In this document: positions 53,048-61,478 of the stretch, one piece after another | Layout of the letters: each line of letters opens with the position of its first letter | Position numbering within the stretch: position 1 is the stretch's first letter | Assembly: GCA_023228985.1 (NCBI GenBank) | Contig: JALOAC010000007.1 | Coordinates: 1-64,000, forward strand | From: Thiopseudomonas sp. | Lineage (GTDB): Bacteria > Pseudomonadota > Gammaproteobacteria > Pseudomonadales > Pseudomonadaceae | Reading direction: 5' to 3' | Length of the DNA: 64,000 nt | Notes under the pieces: generated by a model | Seen by the model: the letters and a program-made list of their open reading frames with translations, nothing else | What the model was told of the DNA's origin: nothing | Databases searched by the model: none | Made by a program: the position numbers and the translations under genes

Positions 53048-55022
53048 GCACAAGATTAAACCCAGTATTCCACGTAACAGCTTAATTTGGCTATTGATTG
53101 CCCAAGTGTTAGTGATAATTCCTTTGTTGTGGCATGTGCCCTTGTGGATTGTCGGCTTGTGGCTCGTCTGTGCCGCATGGCGCATACAGGTGTTTCGTAT
53201 GCGTATGCAGTTTCCCAGGGCGATAGTAAAAGTGGCCATGATGGTAAGTGCAGCTTTTGCAGTGTATCTAAGTCGCGGCAGTCTTGTAGGGTTAGATGCT
53301 GGGGTGGCGCTGCTGTTGACCGCCTTTGTGCTGAAACTGGTCGAACTGCGCAGTAAGCGAGATGCGCTGGTGTTGATCTATCTTGGGTTTTTTACGGTAG
53401 TCACCAGCTATTTGTTCGATGACAGTATTCTCGCGGCTGGTTATAGCCTGTTGTCTGTCACTGCGTTACTTGCGGCACTGGTTGGACTGCAGCAAACAGT
53501 CTTGGCTGGGCGACCAGGTAAAACGATAACCCAAGCCGCTGCAATCTTGCTACAAGCCATTCCTGTGGCCCTGCTGTTATTTTTGTTTTTCCCGCGTTTA
53601 GACCCACTCTGGGTTTTACCAGCGCCAAAGGACAAAGGCGTTACCGGTATTTCGGACCATATGTCACCGGGCGATATTGCTGAGCTTAGTCAGTCATCAG
53701 AGTTGGTTTTTCGTGCCAGCTTTGCGGGTGAGATACCGGCACAAAACCAGCTGTATTGGCGCGCATTGACTTTGCCGTATTTTGATGGCCGTACATGGCA
53801 TATGCAAAACATGACCTCTGATTTGCTCGCGCCAGAGTGGCAGGCGCAGGGCGATATGCTGGAATACAGTGTGATTATGCAGCCAAGCTCGCGGACTTGG
53901 TTGTACAGCTTGGCGGTGAGCCAGACAGAGCAAAAAGATATTCGACTGATGAATGATTTTCGTCTGCAGCATAATACACCCATACATCGCACTTATTTAT
54001 ATCAGGCTCAGGCTTGGCCTGAAGCGTTGGCTGAGCCAAAGTTGAGTCCTGAAAAATACCGCTTCTATTTACAATTGCCGCGTGATGTGAATCCGCAGGC
54101 GCGTGCATGGGCGCAACAATTACGTCAGCGTCATCCTGATGACGAGTCGTTAGTGCGAGCAGTGTTACGTCACTTTAACCAAGAAGAATACTTTTATACC
54201 CTAAAGCCACCGCGCCTAGGTAAACACAGTGTGGATGAGTTTTTATTTGCCACGCAAACAGGTTTTTGTGAGCACTATTCAAGCTCTATGGCCTTTGTGT
54301 TGCGTGCAGCAGGTATTCCGGCGCGTGTGGTGACAGGCTATCAGGGCGGTGAGGTTAATCGCACGGAAAACTATGTGCAGGTACGCCAATATGATGCGCA
54401 TTCATGGGTTGAGTATTGGCGTTTGGGTTTTGGCTGGCACAGAGTTGACCCGACGTTTCAGGTTGCGCCAGAGCGTATCGAGCAAGGCTTGCAAGAAGCG
54501 TTGCGTGGTGAAAGCTTGAATACAGGGCTGTTTTCGCCATTAAGTTACAGGCACATCGGCTGGATTAATCAGTTAAGAATAGGTTGGGATACCCTCAACT
54601 ATAACTGGCAGAAAAATGTTCTAGGCTATCAGGCTGAACGCCAGCAAAACTGGCTTAAAGGTTTACTGGGTGAGATTAGCTGGCAGAAAATAGGTGTCAG
54701 CTTGGTGATAGCGATTGCGCTGCTATTTGCTGTTATATCGCTGTGGTTGTTTAAACCTTGGCAAACACGGTTGAGTGAAACTCAGCGGTTGCTCAGGCAG
54801 TTTGAGCGTTTACTGGCCAAACGCCAATGTGTTCGTAATCCAGCGGAAGGATTGCGTGCGTTTCAGTTACGTATTAAGGAAGATTTATCACCGCAGCAGC
54901 AAATTGCGCTGGAGGATTTTGTGCATAGCTACGAGCAAATCGAGTATGCCAACGTACCAGTTCCCAGCGCGCAGTTGCAGCAGCAGTTACAGGCATTACG
55001 CCATAGCTTGGCGGGTAGATAA
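53040..55022 (+). CDS. tgpA: Transglutaminase TgpA, membrane-anchored
   Basis: Protein of 660 residues, close to P. aeruginosa TgpA (668). Five or six N-terminal membrane helices (about 12-190) precede a periplasmic transglutaminase domain with C410 in TGFCEHYSSSMAFVLRAAG, H454 in YDAHSWVEYW and Asp in RVDPTFQVA, so the catalytic triad is complete. One more helix (about 557-577) leads to a cytoplasmic DUF4129-type tail. TgpA is reported as essential in P. aeruginosa. The start ATG 53040 overlaps the DUF58 gene by eight bases. Confidence 0.92.
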   Translation: MAKHKIKPSIPRNSLIWLLIAQVLVIIPLLWHVPLWIVGLWLVCAAWRIQVFRMRMQFPRAIVKVAMMVSAAFAVYLSRGSLVGLDAGVALLLTAFVLKLVELRSKRDALVLIYLGFFTVVTSYLFDDSILAAGYSLLSVTALLAALVGLQQTVLAGRPGKTITQAAAILLQAIPVALLLFLFFPRLDPLWVLPAPKDKGVTGISDHMSPGDIAELSQSSELVFRASFAGEIPAQNQLYWRALTLPYFDGRTWHMQNMTSDLLAPEWQAQGDMLEYSVIMQPSSRTWLYSLAVSQTEQKDIRLMNDFRLQHNTPIHRTYLYQAQAWPEALAEPKLSPEKYRFYLQLPRDVNPQARAWAQQLRQRHPDDESLVRAVLRHFNQEEYFYTLKPPRLGKHSVDEFLFATQTGFCEHYSSSMAFVLRAAGIPARVVTGYQGGEVNRTENYVQVRQYDAHSWVEYWRLGFGWHRVDPTFQVAPERIEQGLQEALRGESLNTGLFSPLSYRHIGWINQLRIGWDTLNYNWQKNVLGYQAERQQNWLKGLLGEISWQKIGVSLVIAIALLFAVISLWLFKPWQTRLSETQRLLRQFERLLAKRQCVRNPAEGLRAFQLRIKEDLSPQQQIALEDFVHSYEQIEYANVPVPSAQLQQQLQALRHSLAGR

Positions 55023-55078
55023 CGTTTTTAACGCAGTGATAGCTACGCAGGTCGTTATTCAGAAGCTGCCTAGGTTTA
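55021..55078. mobile_element. Partial copy of the MITE-like element
   Basis: Read in reverse, this stretch gives AAACCTAGGCAGCTTCTGAATAACG followed by a segment with TAGCTATCACTGCGTTAAAAACG (positions only; quoted in pieces), matching the left end of the element at 1094-1358. Only this end is present, directly between the tgpA stop and the ArsR gene stop. Confidence 0.5.
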
Positions 55079-55396
55079 AGCAAAGGCTTGTTTTTGTGCG
55101 GTTATCTGCCGTTCGATAATCTGACAAACCATCTCACAGAGTGCATAGGTTGACTCGTCGGTTAGCTGATAAAACACATGAGTGCCCTGTGATTGGCGGG
55201 TAATCAAGCCGTGGCGATTAAGAATGGATAGGTGGCGAGAGATATTAGCTGAGCTGAAATTGCAACGCTGAGCAAGCTCGCCGACATTGTATTGCCCTTC
55301 ACCTAACAGGCGCAAAATTTGCAGTCGTGTCGGATCGGATAACGCTTTGAAGTAAGCCGCTATTTGTTCTAGCGCATGCGGACTCATTTTTTCCAT
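55076..55396 (-). CDS. ArsR-family transcriptional regulator
   Basis: Winged-helix repressor of 106 residues from ATG 55396. The core is ALSDPTRLQILRLLGEGQ, then VGELAQRCNFSSANISRHLSILN (recognition helix) and the beta-wing RHGLITRQSQGTHVFYQL. The metal-binding ELCVCDL motif of ArsR/SmtB is missing. Cysteines are C45, C87 and C91. Sulfur-sensing relatives (BigR, SqrR, YgaV) use two cysteines about 66 apart, a spacing not repeated here. It is divergent from the RND operon and most likely controls it. The longer frame start adds 20 unlikely residues. Confidence 0.88.
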   Translation of the reverse strand: MEKMSPHALEQIAAYFKALSDPTRLQILRLLGEGQYNVGELAQRCNFSSANISRHLSILNRHGLITRQSQGTHVFYQLTDESTYALCEMVCQIIERQITAQKQAFA

Positions 55397-55441
55397 TACA
55401 TTTCTCAAGTTAAACAATGCTGTAGTTAAGATAGTTAGATA

Positions 55442-55479
55442 CTTGCATGTTTGCAAGCTTAGTTACATAATAGTTTAAT
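55442..55479 (+). promoter_or_regulatory. RND operon promoter with an operator palindrome
   Basis: A -35 box TTGCAA (55451-55456) and -10 box TTTAAT (55474-55479) are 17 bases apart, before the adaptor gene. An inverted repeat CTTGC-ATGTTT-GCAAG (55442-55457) overlaps the -35 box, a natural place for the ArsR repressor to bind and block the polymerase. Confidence 0.55.
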
Positions 55480-55512
55480 CTTTTATTAAATATATTTGTG
55501 GAGAGTGTGCGG

Positions 55513-56535
55513 GTGAACAATAAACTAGCAATTATTTTAGCGCTCGCGGGTCTTGTCATAAGCGGTTGGGCATCAGCGCAGAGCTCTGCGGCGGTGCAGG
55601 TAAAGCGTGCGTCTTGGGCCAGCAGTGCTGAGTATGAAGGGCAAGTCGAGGCGGTGACAGATACCCGTGTGGCCGCTCAGGTGGCAGGCAGTATTAAGCA
55701 AGTGCATGTCAAAGCCGGTGACCGAGTTACGGCGGGGCAGCTGTTAATCGAGATTGATGCCAGTCAGGCGCGTCAGCAGCAAGCCGCCGCACAAGCGCAA
55801 GCCGATGCTGCCCGAGCACAGTTGCATGCGCTAACCCAAGAACTGGCACGGCAGAAAAAGCTCTTCGAACAAAACTATATTAGCCAAGGTGCGTTAGAGC
55901 GTATCGAGGCTGAGCAGCGTGCCACCGCCGCGCAACTCAAAGCACACCAAGCGCAAGTGCAAGCCGCACAGGTACAAACCGATTTTTTTGAAATACGTGC
56001 ACCTTATGCCGGAGTGGTCATTGATGTGCCGGCTATGCAGGGTGATATGGCGATGCCGGGCATGCCGCTGCTGAGTTTGTTTGAGCCAGCCCAGTTAAGA
56101 GTGGGTGTGTCGGTGCCTGTGAGTGCCTTGCCAGCGCAAAGCCTCAGCTTGGAGCAGGTAAAAGTAAAGCGCGGGCAAGAGGTGCTGGCAGTCAATAATT
56201 TACAGCGCCTGCCTACCGCGGATGCGAGCTCACAAAGCGTGCGTTTGCGCTTAACCCTTAGCAATGGCAATACCGGTTTAGTGCCGGGTCAGTCCGTTAA
56301 AGTGCAGTTGCAGCGCCCACAGGTTGCCCAGCAGAGTAAATTATTTATCCCAGCCAAGGCGGTGGTTCGCCGCGCCGAGCTGACCGCGGTGTATGTCAAA
56401 AGCGCGCAAGAGGGTAAACCTCTTTTGCGGCAGGTGCGTTTAGGCGCGCAAACAGGTGACGAGATCGAGGTGCTGAGCGGTTTAAGCGAAGGCGAGTGGG
56501 TGTATCTTGATCCTCATGTGTTGAGCAAGGAGTAA
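55513..56535 (+). CDS. RND efflux periplasmic adaptor (HlyD/MFP family)
   Basis: Adaptor of 340 residues joining the inner-membrane pump to the outer-membrane channel. The signal peptide ends near SGWASAQ. The lipoyl half-motif SIKQVHVKAGDRVTAGQLLIEID, a long alpha-hairpin (about 85-150) rich in Gln and Ala, and the barrel part IRAPYAGVVIDVPAMQGD are seen. No lipobox is present. The start GTG 55513 follows GGAG; GTG 55498 is also possible. The pump gene starts two bases after the stop. Confidence 0.9.
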   Translation: MNNKLAIILALAGLVISGWASAQSSAAVQVKRASWASSAEYEGQVEAVTDTRVAAQVAGSIKQVHVKAGDRVTAGQLLIEIDASQARQQQAAAQAQADAARAQLHALTQELARQKKLFEQNYISQGALERIEAEQRATAAQLKAHQAQVQAAQVQTDFFEIRAPYAGVVIDVPAMQGDMAMPGMPLLSLFEPAQLRVGVSVPVSALPAQSLSLEQVKVKRGQEVLAVNNLQRLPTADASSQSVRLRLTLSNGNTGLVPGQSVKVQLQRPQVAQQSKLFIPAKAVVRRAELTAVYVKSAQEGKPLLRQVRLGAQTGDEIEVLSGLSEGEWVYLDPHVLSKE

Positions 56536-56537
56536 GC

Positions 56538-59500
56538 ATGCGTCCCTTAGGTATTTCAGGCCGCATTGCCGCGGCATTTCAGGCAGCGCAAATTACCCCG
56601 CTACTGGCTTTGCTGGCCTTGTTGATGGGTTTGTTCGCTATTTTGGTGACACCACAGGAAGAAGAGCCACAAATTAACGTCACCATGGCCAACGTGATTA
56701 TTCCGTTTCCGGGTGCGGCGGTGCGTGATGTTGAAAGCATGGTCACCAACCCAGCCGAGCAGGTGTTATCACAAATGGCAGGGGTTGAGCATGTAATGTC
56801 TGCCTCACAGCCGGGTGTGTCGGTGATTACCGTGCAATTTGAAGTGGGCGTTACCCGCAATGATGCCTTGGTCAAACTGCACGATACGCTGCGTTCTAAC
56901 GAAAGCTGGTTACCGCGTGATTTGGGTGTTTTACCGCCGATCACGCGTCCCATGGGGATTGATGATGTGCCCATTGTGGCGTTGACGTTGTATCACACCA
57001 ACCCTGATTTTGGCGCCTATGATCTGCAGCGCATTGCCCACAGTATTGAAGTGGAGCTTAAACGTGTACCAGGTACGCGTGAAGTGGACACCATCGGTGG
57101 GCCGGGGCGCGTGGTGCGGGTTGATTTAGAGCCTGAGCGTTTAAGCGCGGTGGGCTTAACCGTGAATGATTTACGCATGGCGCTGCAATCAGCCAACCTG
57201 GGTTTGCCCAGTGGTGAGCTGATTAGTGGCAACCAATCGATTCAAATTGAAGCAGGGCGTTTTTTAAACAATGCCCGCGAAGTGGCCGAGCTAGTGGTGG
57301 GTGTGCATCAGGACCGCGCCATTTTCCTCGGCGATGTGGCTGAGGTCAGTGAAGGGCCGTTGCCGCCGAGCAACTATGTACGTTTTGGCAGTGCCGGTGA
57401 GCAGGCGCAAGAGTTTCCTGCGGTGACGTTGACGGTAACAAAAAAACCGGGTGAAAACGCCATTGATGTATCGGAAGCGGTGATGGCACGTGTGGCGGAG
57501 CTACAAAACACCCTGATTCCCATGGATGTGGAAGTGGTAGAAACCCGTGATTATGGGGCGACTGCCAACGAAAAAGCACGTCAGCTGATTCAAAAACTCA
57601 TTTTTGCCACCCTGTCTGTTGTGGCGTTGGTGTTCTTTGCTTTGGGACGCCGTGAAGCGGCTATTTTAGGCGTGGCCGTAGGGTTAACCCTAGCCGCTAC
57701 GCTGTTTGCTTCTTGGGCATGGGGTTTTACCCTGAACCGAGTATCCCTGTTCGCACTGATTTTCTCGATCGGTATTTTGGTGGATGACGCCATTGTGGTG
57801 GTGGAAAATATTCACCGACACCAAAAACTCTTCCCCGAGAAAACCCTGTTGCAAATTATCCCACCAGCTGTGGATGAAGTGGGTGGGCCCACCATTCTAG
57901 CGACCTTTACCGTGATTGCTGCTTTGTTGCCGATGGCTTTTGTATCTGGCTTGATGGGACCCTATATGGGCCCGATTCCGATTAACGCCAGTATGGGGAT
58001 GGTGTTGTCACTGGCGATTGCCTTTACGTTAACGCCTTGGTTGGCGCGGTTGTGGCTGAAAAAAGCCGTGCCTAGCAGCGCCGAGCAGACAACTGAAAAG
58101 CCAGCGAAATTGCTGGCATTCTTATCGCGCTTATTCCATGGCATTTTCGCCCCCTTCTTGGATACGAAGAAAGGCACGCGCAATCGCTTCTTTCTGGGTC
58201 TGGTGGTGATGGGGCTGATTGGTATTTCGATGGCGTTACCGGTAACCGGTTTGGTGCTGTTGAAAATGCTGCCCTTTGATAACAAATCCGAGTTTCAGGT
58301 GATTGTGGATATGCCCGCAGGCACGCCCTTGGAGCAGACCTCAGCGGTGCTCGGTGAGCTGGGTGCTTACCTGTCCACAGTGCCGGAAGTGGTGAATTAT
58401 CAAAGCTATGCTGGCACCGCCTCGCCGATTAACTTTAACGGTTTGGTGCGCCAGTATTATTTGCGTAGTGGCAGTGAAAGCGGTGATTTACAGGTCAATC
58501 TAGTGGATAAAGCCGAGCGAAAAGACCAAAGCCATGCGATTGCCACGCGCTTGCGTCCTGAGTTGCAGCGTATTGGCGAGGCTTTTGGCGCGAATGTCAA
58601 AGTGGTTGAAGTCCCCCCGGGTCCACCGGTTCAAGCGCCCATTGTGGCGGAAATCTACGGGCCAACGGCAGAAGGTCGTCGTGAGGTCGCAGATGCCGTC
58701 GCAGCCGCGTTGAGAAACGTGGACGGTGTGGTGGATATTGACGACAGCTCCATTGCTGATGCCCCGCGTAAACTATTGATTATTGACCGCAGCAAAGCCA
58801 GTCAGCTGGGTGTGGCACAGGCGGATATTGTCGCTACCTTGCGTGCGGGTTTGCATGGTGAGGATGCGGCTTGGTTGCATGATGGCAGCAAGTATCCGGC
58901 CTCGGCCTATATCCAATTAAAGCCTGAGTTACACGGTGACTTGAATGCGCTGTTGCAGTTAAAAGTACGTAGCCGTAGCGGTGCGCTGATTGCCATTGAA
59001 GAATTGGTGCAGATTACGGACACCTTGCGCGAGCAACCAATTTTCCATAAAGACCTGCTTCCCGTGCACTTTGTGACGGCGGATATGGCCGGTAAGGTTG
59101 ATAGCCCGTTGTACGGCATGTTCTGGTCACGCGCAGAAATTGGCGAGATTATCACCCCAGCGGGCACGCCGATTGATGAGTACTTTATCAATCAGCCCAG
59201 CGACCCCTACCGTAACTACGCAATGAAGTGGGACGGGGAGTGGCAGATCACCTATGAAACCTTCCGTGATATGGGCGCTGCCTATGCGGTGGGCATTCTG
59301 TTGATTTATCTGTTGGTGGTGGCGCACTTTTCCTCTTATTTAACGCCGCTCATTATCATGGCGCCTATTCCGCTGACCATTATTGGTGTCATGCCTGGGC
59401 ATGCTTTGCTGGGGCAGCAATTTACGGCTACCAGCATGATCGGCATGATCGCGCTGGCAGGAATTATCGTGCGTAACTCTATTCTTTTGGTTGATTTTAT

Positions 59501-59771
59501 TAATCTTGAAATTGCCAAAGGACGCACTATTGAACAAGCCGTGGTGGACTCCGCCATTATCCGTGCGCAACCCATTGTGCTGACGGGTTTGGCAGCGATG
59601 TTAGGGGCGTTGTTTATTCTGGATGACCCTATCTTTAACGGCCTTGCTATTTCACTGATCTTTGGTGTGCTGGTGTCAACCTTGCTCACCTTGGTGGTGA
59701 TTCCCTTGCTGTATTACGCAGCTTATCGCAACAAAATTGAACGCATTATTCCTCAAGGAGATACACAATGA
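56538..59771 (+). CDS. RND efflux pump permease
   Basis: Inner-membrane proton-driven pump of 1077 residues with twelve helices and two large periplasmic loops. The proton-relay helix 4 has the pair D416-D417 in GILVDDAIVVVENIHRH; the helix 11 region reads GMIALAGIIVRNSILLVDFI. These fit the HAE-type branch of the superfamily. Helix 4 does not have the HME metal-pump DxxxDE pattern, so a metal role is less likely. The substrate is unknown. The DUF2892 gene overlaps its stop by four bases (ATGA). Confidence 0.92.
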   Translation: MRPLGISGRIAAAFQAAQITPLLALLALLMGLFAILVTPQEEEPQINVTMANVIIPFPGAAVRDVESMVTNPAEQVLSQMAGVEHVMSASQPGVSVITVQFEVGVTRNDALVKLHDTLRSNESWLPRDLGVLPPITRPMGIDDVPIVALTLYHTNPDFGAYDLQRIAHSIEVELKRVPGTREVDTIGGPGRVVRVDLEPERLSAVGLTVNDLRMALQSANLGLPSGELISGNQSIQIEAGRFLNNAREVAELVVGVHQDRAIFLGDVAEVSEGPLPPSNYVRFGSAGEQAQEFPAVTLTVTKKPGENAIDVSEAVMARVAELQNTLIPMDVEVVETRDYGATANEKARQLIQKLIFATLSVVALVFFALGRREAAILGVAVGLTLAATLFASWAWGFTLNRVSLFALIFSIGILVDDAIVVVENIHRHQKLFPEKTLLQIIPPAVDEVGGPTILATFTVIAALLPMAFVSGLMGPYMGPIPINASMGMVLSLAIAFTLTPWLARLWLKKAVPSSAEQTTEKPAKLLAFLSRLFHGIFAPFLDTKKGTRNRFFLGLVVMGLIGISMALPVTGLVLLKMLPFDNKSEFQVIVDMPAGTPLEQTSAVLGELGAYLSTVPEVVNYQSYAGTASPINFNGLVRQYYLRSGSESGDLQVNLVDKAERKDQSHAIATRLRPELQRIGEAFGANVKVVEVPPGPPVQAPIVAEIYGPTAEGRREVADAVAAALRNVDGVVDIDDSSIADAPRKLLIIDRSKASQLGVAQADIVATLRAGLHGEDAAWLHDGSKYPASAYIQLKPELHGDLNALLQLKVRSRSGALIAIEELVQITDTLREQPIFHKDLLPVHFVTADMAGKVDSPLYGMFWSRAEIGEIITPAGTPIDEYFINQPSDPYRNYAMKWDGEWQITYETFRDMGAAYAVGILLIYLLVVAHFSSYLTPLIIMAPIPLTIIGVMPGHALLGQQFTATSMIGMIALAGIIVRNSILLVDFINLEIAKGRTIEQAVVDSAIIRAQPIVLTGLAAMLGALFILDDPIFNGLAISLIFGVLVSTLLTLVVIPLLYYAAYRNKIERIIPQGDTQ

Positions 59772-59977
59772 CTTCATGGCAACTTGTACGTGTGATTGCA
59801 GGTGTTTTTATCATGCTCACTTTGGCGCTGGGTGTGCCTTCCAGCCCAATTTTTGTGAATGAGTGGTTCTTAGCCTTCACACTTTTTGTGGGCGCCAATA
59901 TTTTCCAGAGCGGACTGACTAAGTGGTGCTTGCTGGAAACCATTCTACGTAAAGTAGGTGTAAAACCGGGTTGTTAA
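59768..59977 (+). CDS. DUF2892 (YgaP transmembrane domain) protein
   Basis: Membrane protein of 69 residues with two helices (about 8-24 and 33-50) and the family end FQSGLTKWCLLETILRKVGVK with C54; a second cysteine is the last residue, C69. This is the domain that forms the membrane part of E. coli YgaP, a sulfurtransferase co-encoded with the ArsR-type YgaV. No rhodanese domain is fused here. It sits inside the RND operon, which is an unusual partner and hints at a sulfur link. Confidence 0.88.
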   Translation: MTSWQLVRVIAGVFIMLTLALGVPSSPIFVNEWFLAFTLFVGANIFQSGLTKWCLLETILRKVGVKPGC

Positions 59978-59984
59978 GGTGCAA

Positions 59985-61376
59985 ATGATGGCAGCTAAAA
60001 AACTACGCTTAATCGGCTTGGCGTTTGCCCTCTGTGCAGCTGCATGGCAGGGCACCGCCAGTGCACAGCCGTTGGATTTGTTAAGCACATTGCAGCTCGC
60101 CGTGCAGCAAGATCCGCAGTACCGCGCCGATCAGGCGGCTGCAGAGGCAGGATGAACGCAAACACAGCAGGCGCGTAGTTTATGGCTGCCTACCTTGGGT
60201 GCCAGCGGTACAGCAGGGCGCGGTGGTCATAAGAGCACCAGCCAAGGCGCTAACTTTTCAGCGCCGGGCATGGGCACGCATAATCAAGTGGAGTTTAATA
60301 ACTCCATCACCGGGGGCGACTTGCGCGCCTATGAAATCGGTTTAAAACAACCCTTGCTCAGTCGCGAACGCTTGGCGCAAAGTCGTCAGTTGCGTTTGGC
60401 CAGTGAGTTGTCGGATTTGCAATGGCAGCATGCACAGCAACAGCTGATTTTAAAGGTGGTTGAGCGTTATTTTGATGTCTTAGTCGCCCGGCAAACCACC
60501 GAACTACTTGAGCAGCAATACGCCCAGGCCAGCACGGCGCAGCAAGAAACTCAAGCGCGCTTTGAAGTGGGGGACCGTCCAGTGACGGACAGCTACGAAG
60601 CCACCGCACAAGCTCGTACATTGGAGGCGCAATTGCTGTCTGCGCGCATGCAGCAGCAGCTAGCCGAAGCGGCTTTTTTTGATTTAACCCAAACCGCGCC
60701 TGATGCCTTACAGGGATTACCCCTAGCCGCGCCAGTCGACAGGCCTGAGTTAGCGGCTTTGCAGGAGTGGCTAACCGATGCTGTACAGCAGAACCCAGCG
60801 GTACTGATGCAAGACAAAGGGGTACATATCGCCCAAGAAGAGATTGCCAGTTATTCCAGCTGGCAAAGCCCAACACTGGATTTGGTGGGCCGTTTAAGCC
60901 ATGAAAAGCTCGATGGTAGCGGCCGTTATGGCTCAGCCTTGAACAAGGCCGATGACTGGATGGTTGGCCTGCAGGTTAACGTGCCGATTTTCACCGGTGG
61001 TTATCGCAGCGCCAAGCGTAAAGAAGCGTTTTACAACCACGAGCAGCAGTTGGCGCAAGCGCAAAACGTACGTCAGCAGGTGCAGCAGCAAACCCGCGCT
61101 GCTTGGCATGCGGTGCAGGTCAGTGCACAGCAGGTTGATGCCTTGCAACAGGCACTGCAGGCGAGCCAGTTACGTGCCGATTCCACCCGCCTAGGGCAGA
61201 AACTGGGTGATAAAACCACCCTTGAAGCCTTGGATGCGGACAACCAGCTCACCCGCGTGCAAATTGATTTACTCAACGCCAAGGTGGCCTTAATTGTGCA
61301 TCAGCTGCAGTTGGCGGCTTTGGTTGGCGCGCTGGATGAGCAGCATTTGGTACAGGCCAATCAGTACCTGCAGTAG
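59985..61376 (+). pseudogene. TolC-family outer membrane efflux gene interrupted by a TGA codon
   Basis: From ATG 59985 the frame gives a signal peptide (KKLRLIGLAFALCAAAWQGTASAQ, given as residues about 5-28) and the start of a TolC-type protein (PLDLLSTLQLAVQQDPQYRA), then an in-frame TGA at 60153-60155 (codon 57). The same frame goes on without further stops to 61376 and has the usual coiled-coil repeats, including YEIGLKQPLLSRERLAQSRQ and GLQVNVPIFTGGYR. Full length would be 463 residues, normal for the family. Either the channel gene is broken, or the TGA is a sequencing error or a single recent change (TGG or CGA to TGA). No selenocysteine hairpin is apparent. The RND pump may need a channel from elsewhere. 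Confidence 0.85.
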
Positions 61377-61384
61377 AGTCACTG

Positions 61385-61402
61385 GTGGGCACTTGTGCCC
61401 AC
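61385..61402. other. Hairpin after the TolC gene
   Basis: GTGGGCAC-TT-GTGCCCAC is a perfect eight-base inverted repeat nine bases after the stop of the efflux gene, with no T run. It may slow or end transcription between the efflux operon and the transporter gene. It overlaps the earliest possible start of that gene (GTG 61395), which argues against that start. Confidence 0.5.
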
Positions 61403-61478
61403 ACAGGCACCAGCCAAACCTCAACACGAATCATTTGAAAAGTATAGAATTCATCCAGATCAAATTTGGAGGGCAATT

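Noticed and set aside
55076..55396. Arsenic or metal sensor of the ArsR/SmtB kind
   Set aside because: The ELCVCDL metal site is missing and no arsenic genes are near.
60153..60155. TGA read as selenocysteine
   Set aside because: TolC proteins have no such residue at this place, and no obvious stem-loop follows the codon.
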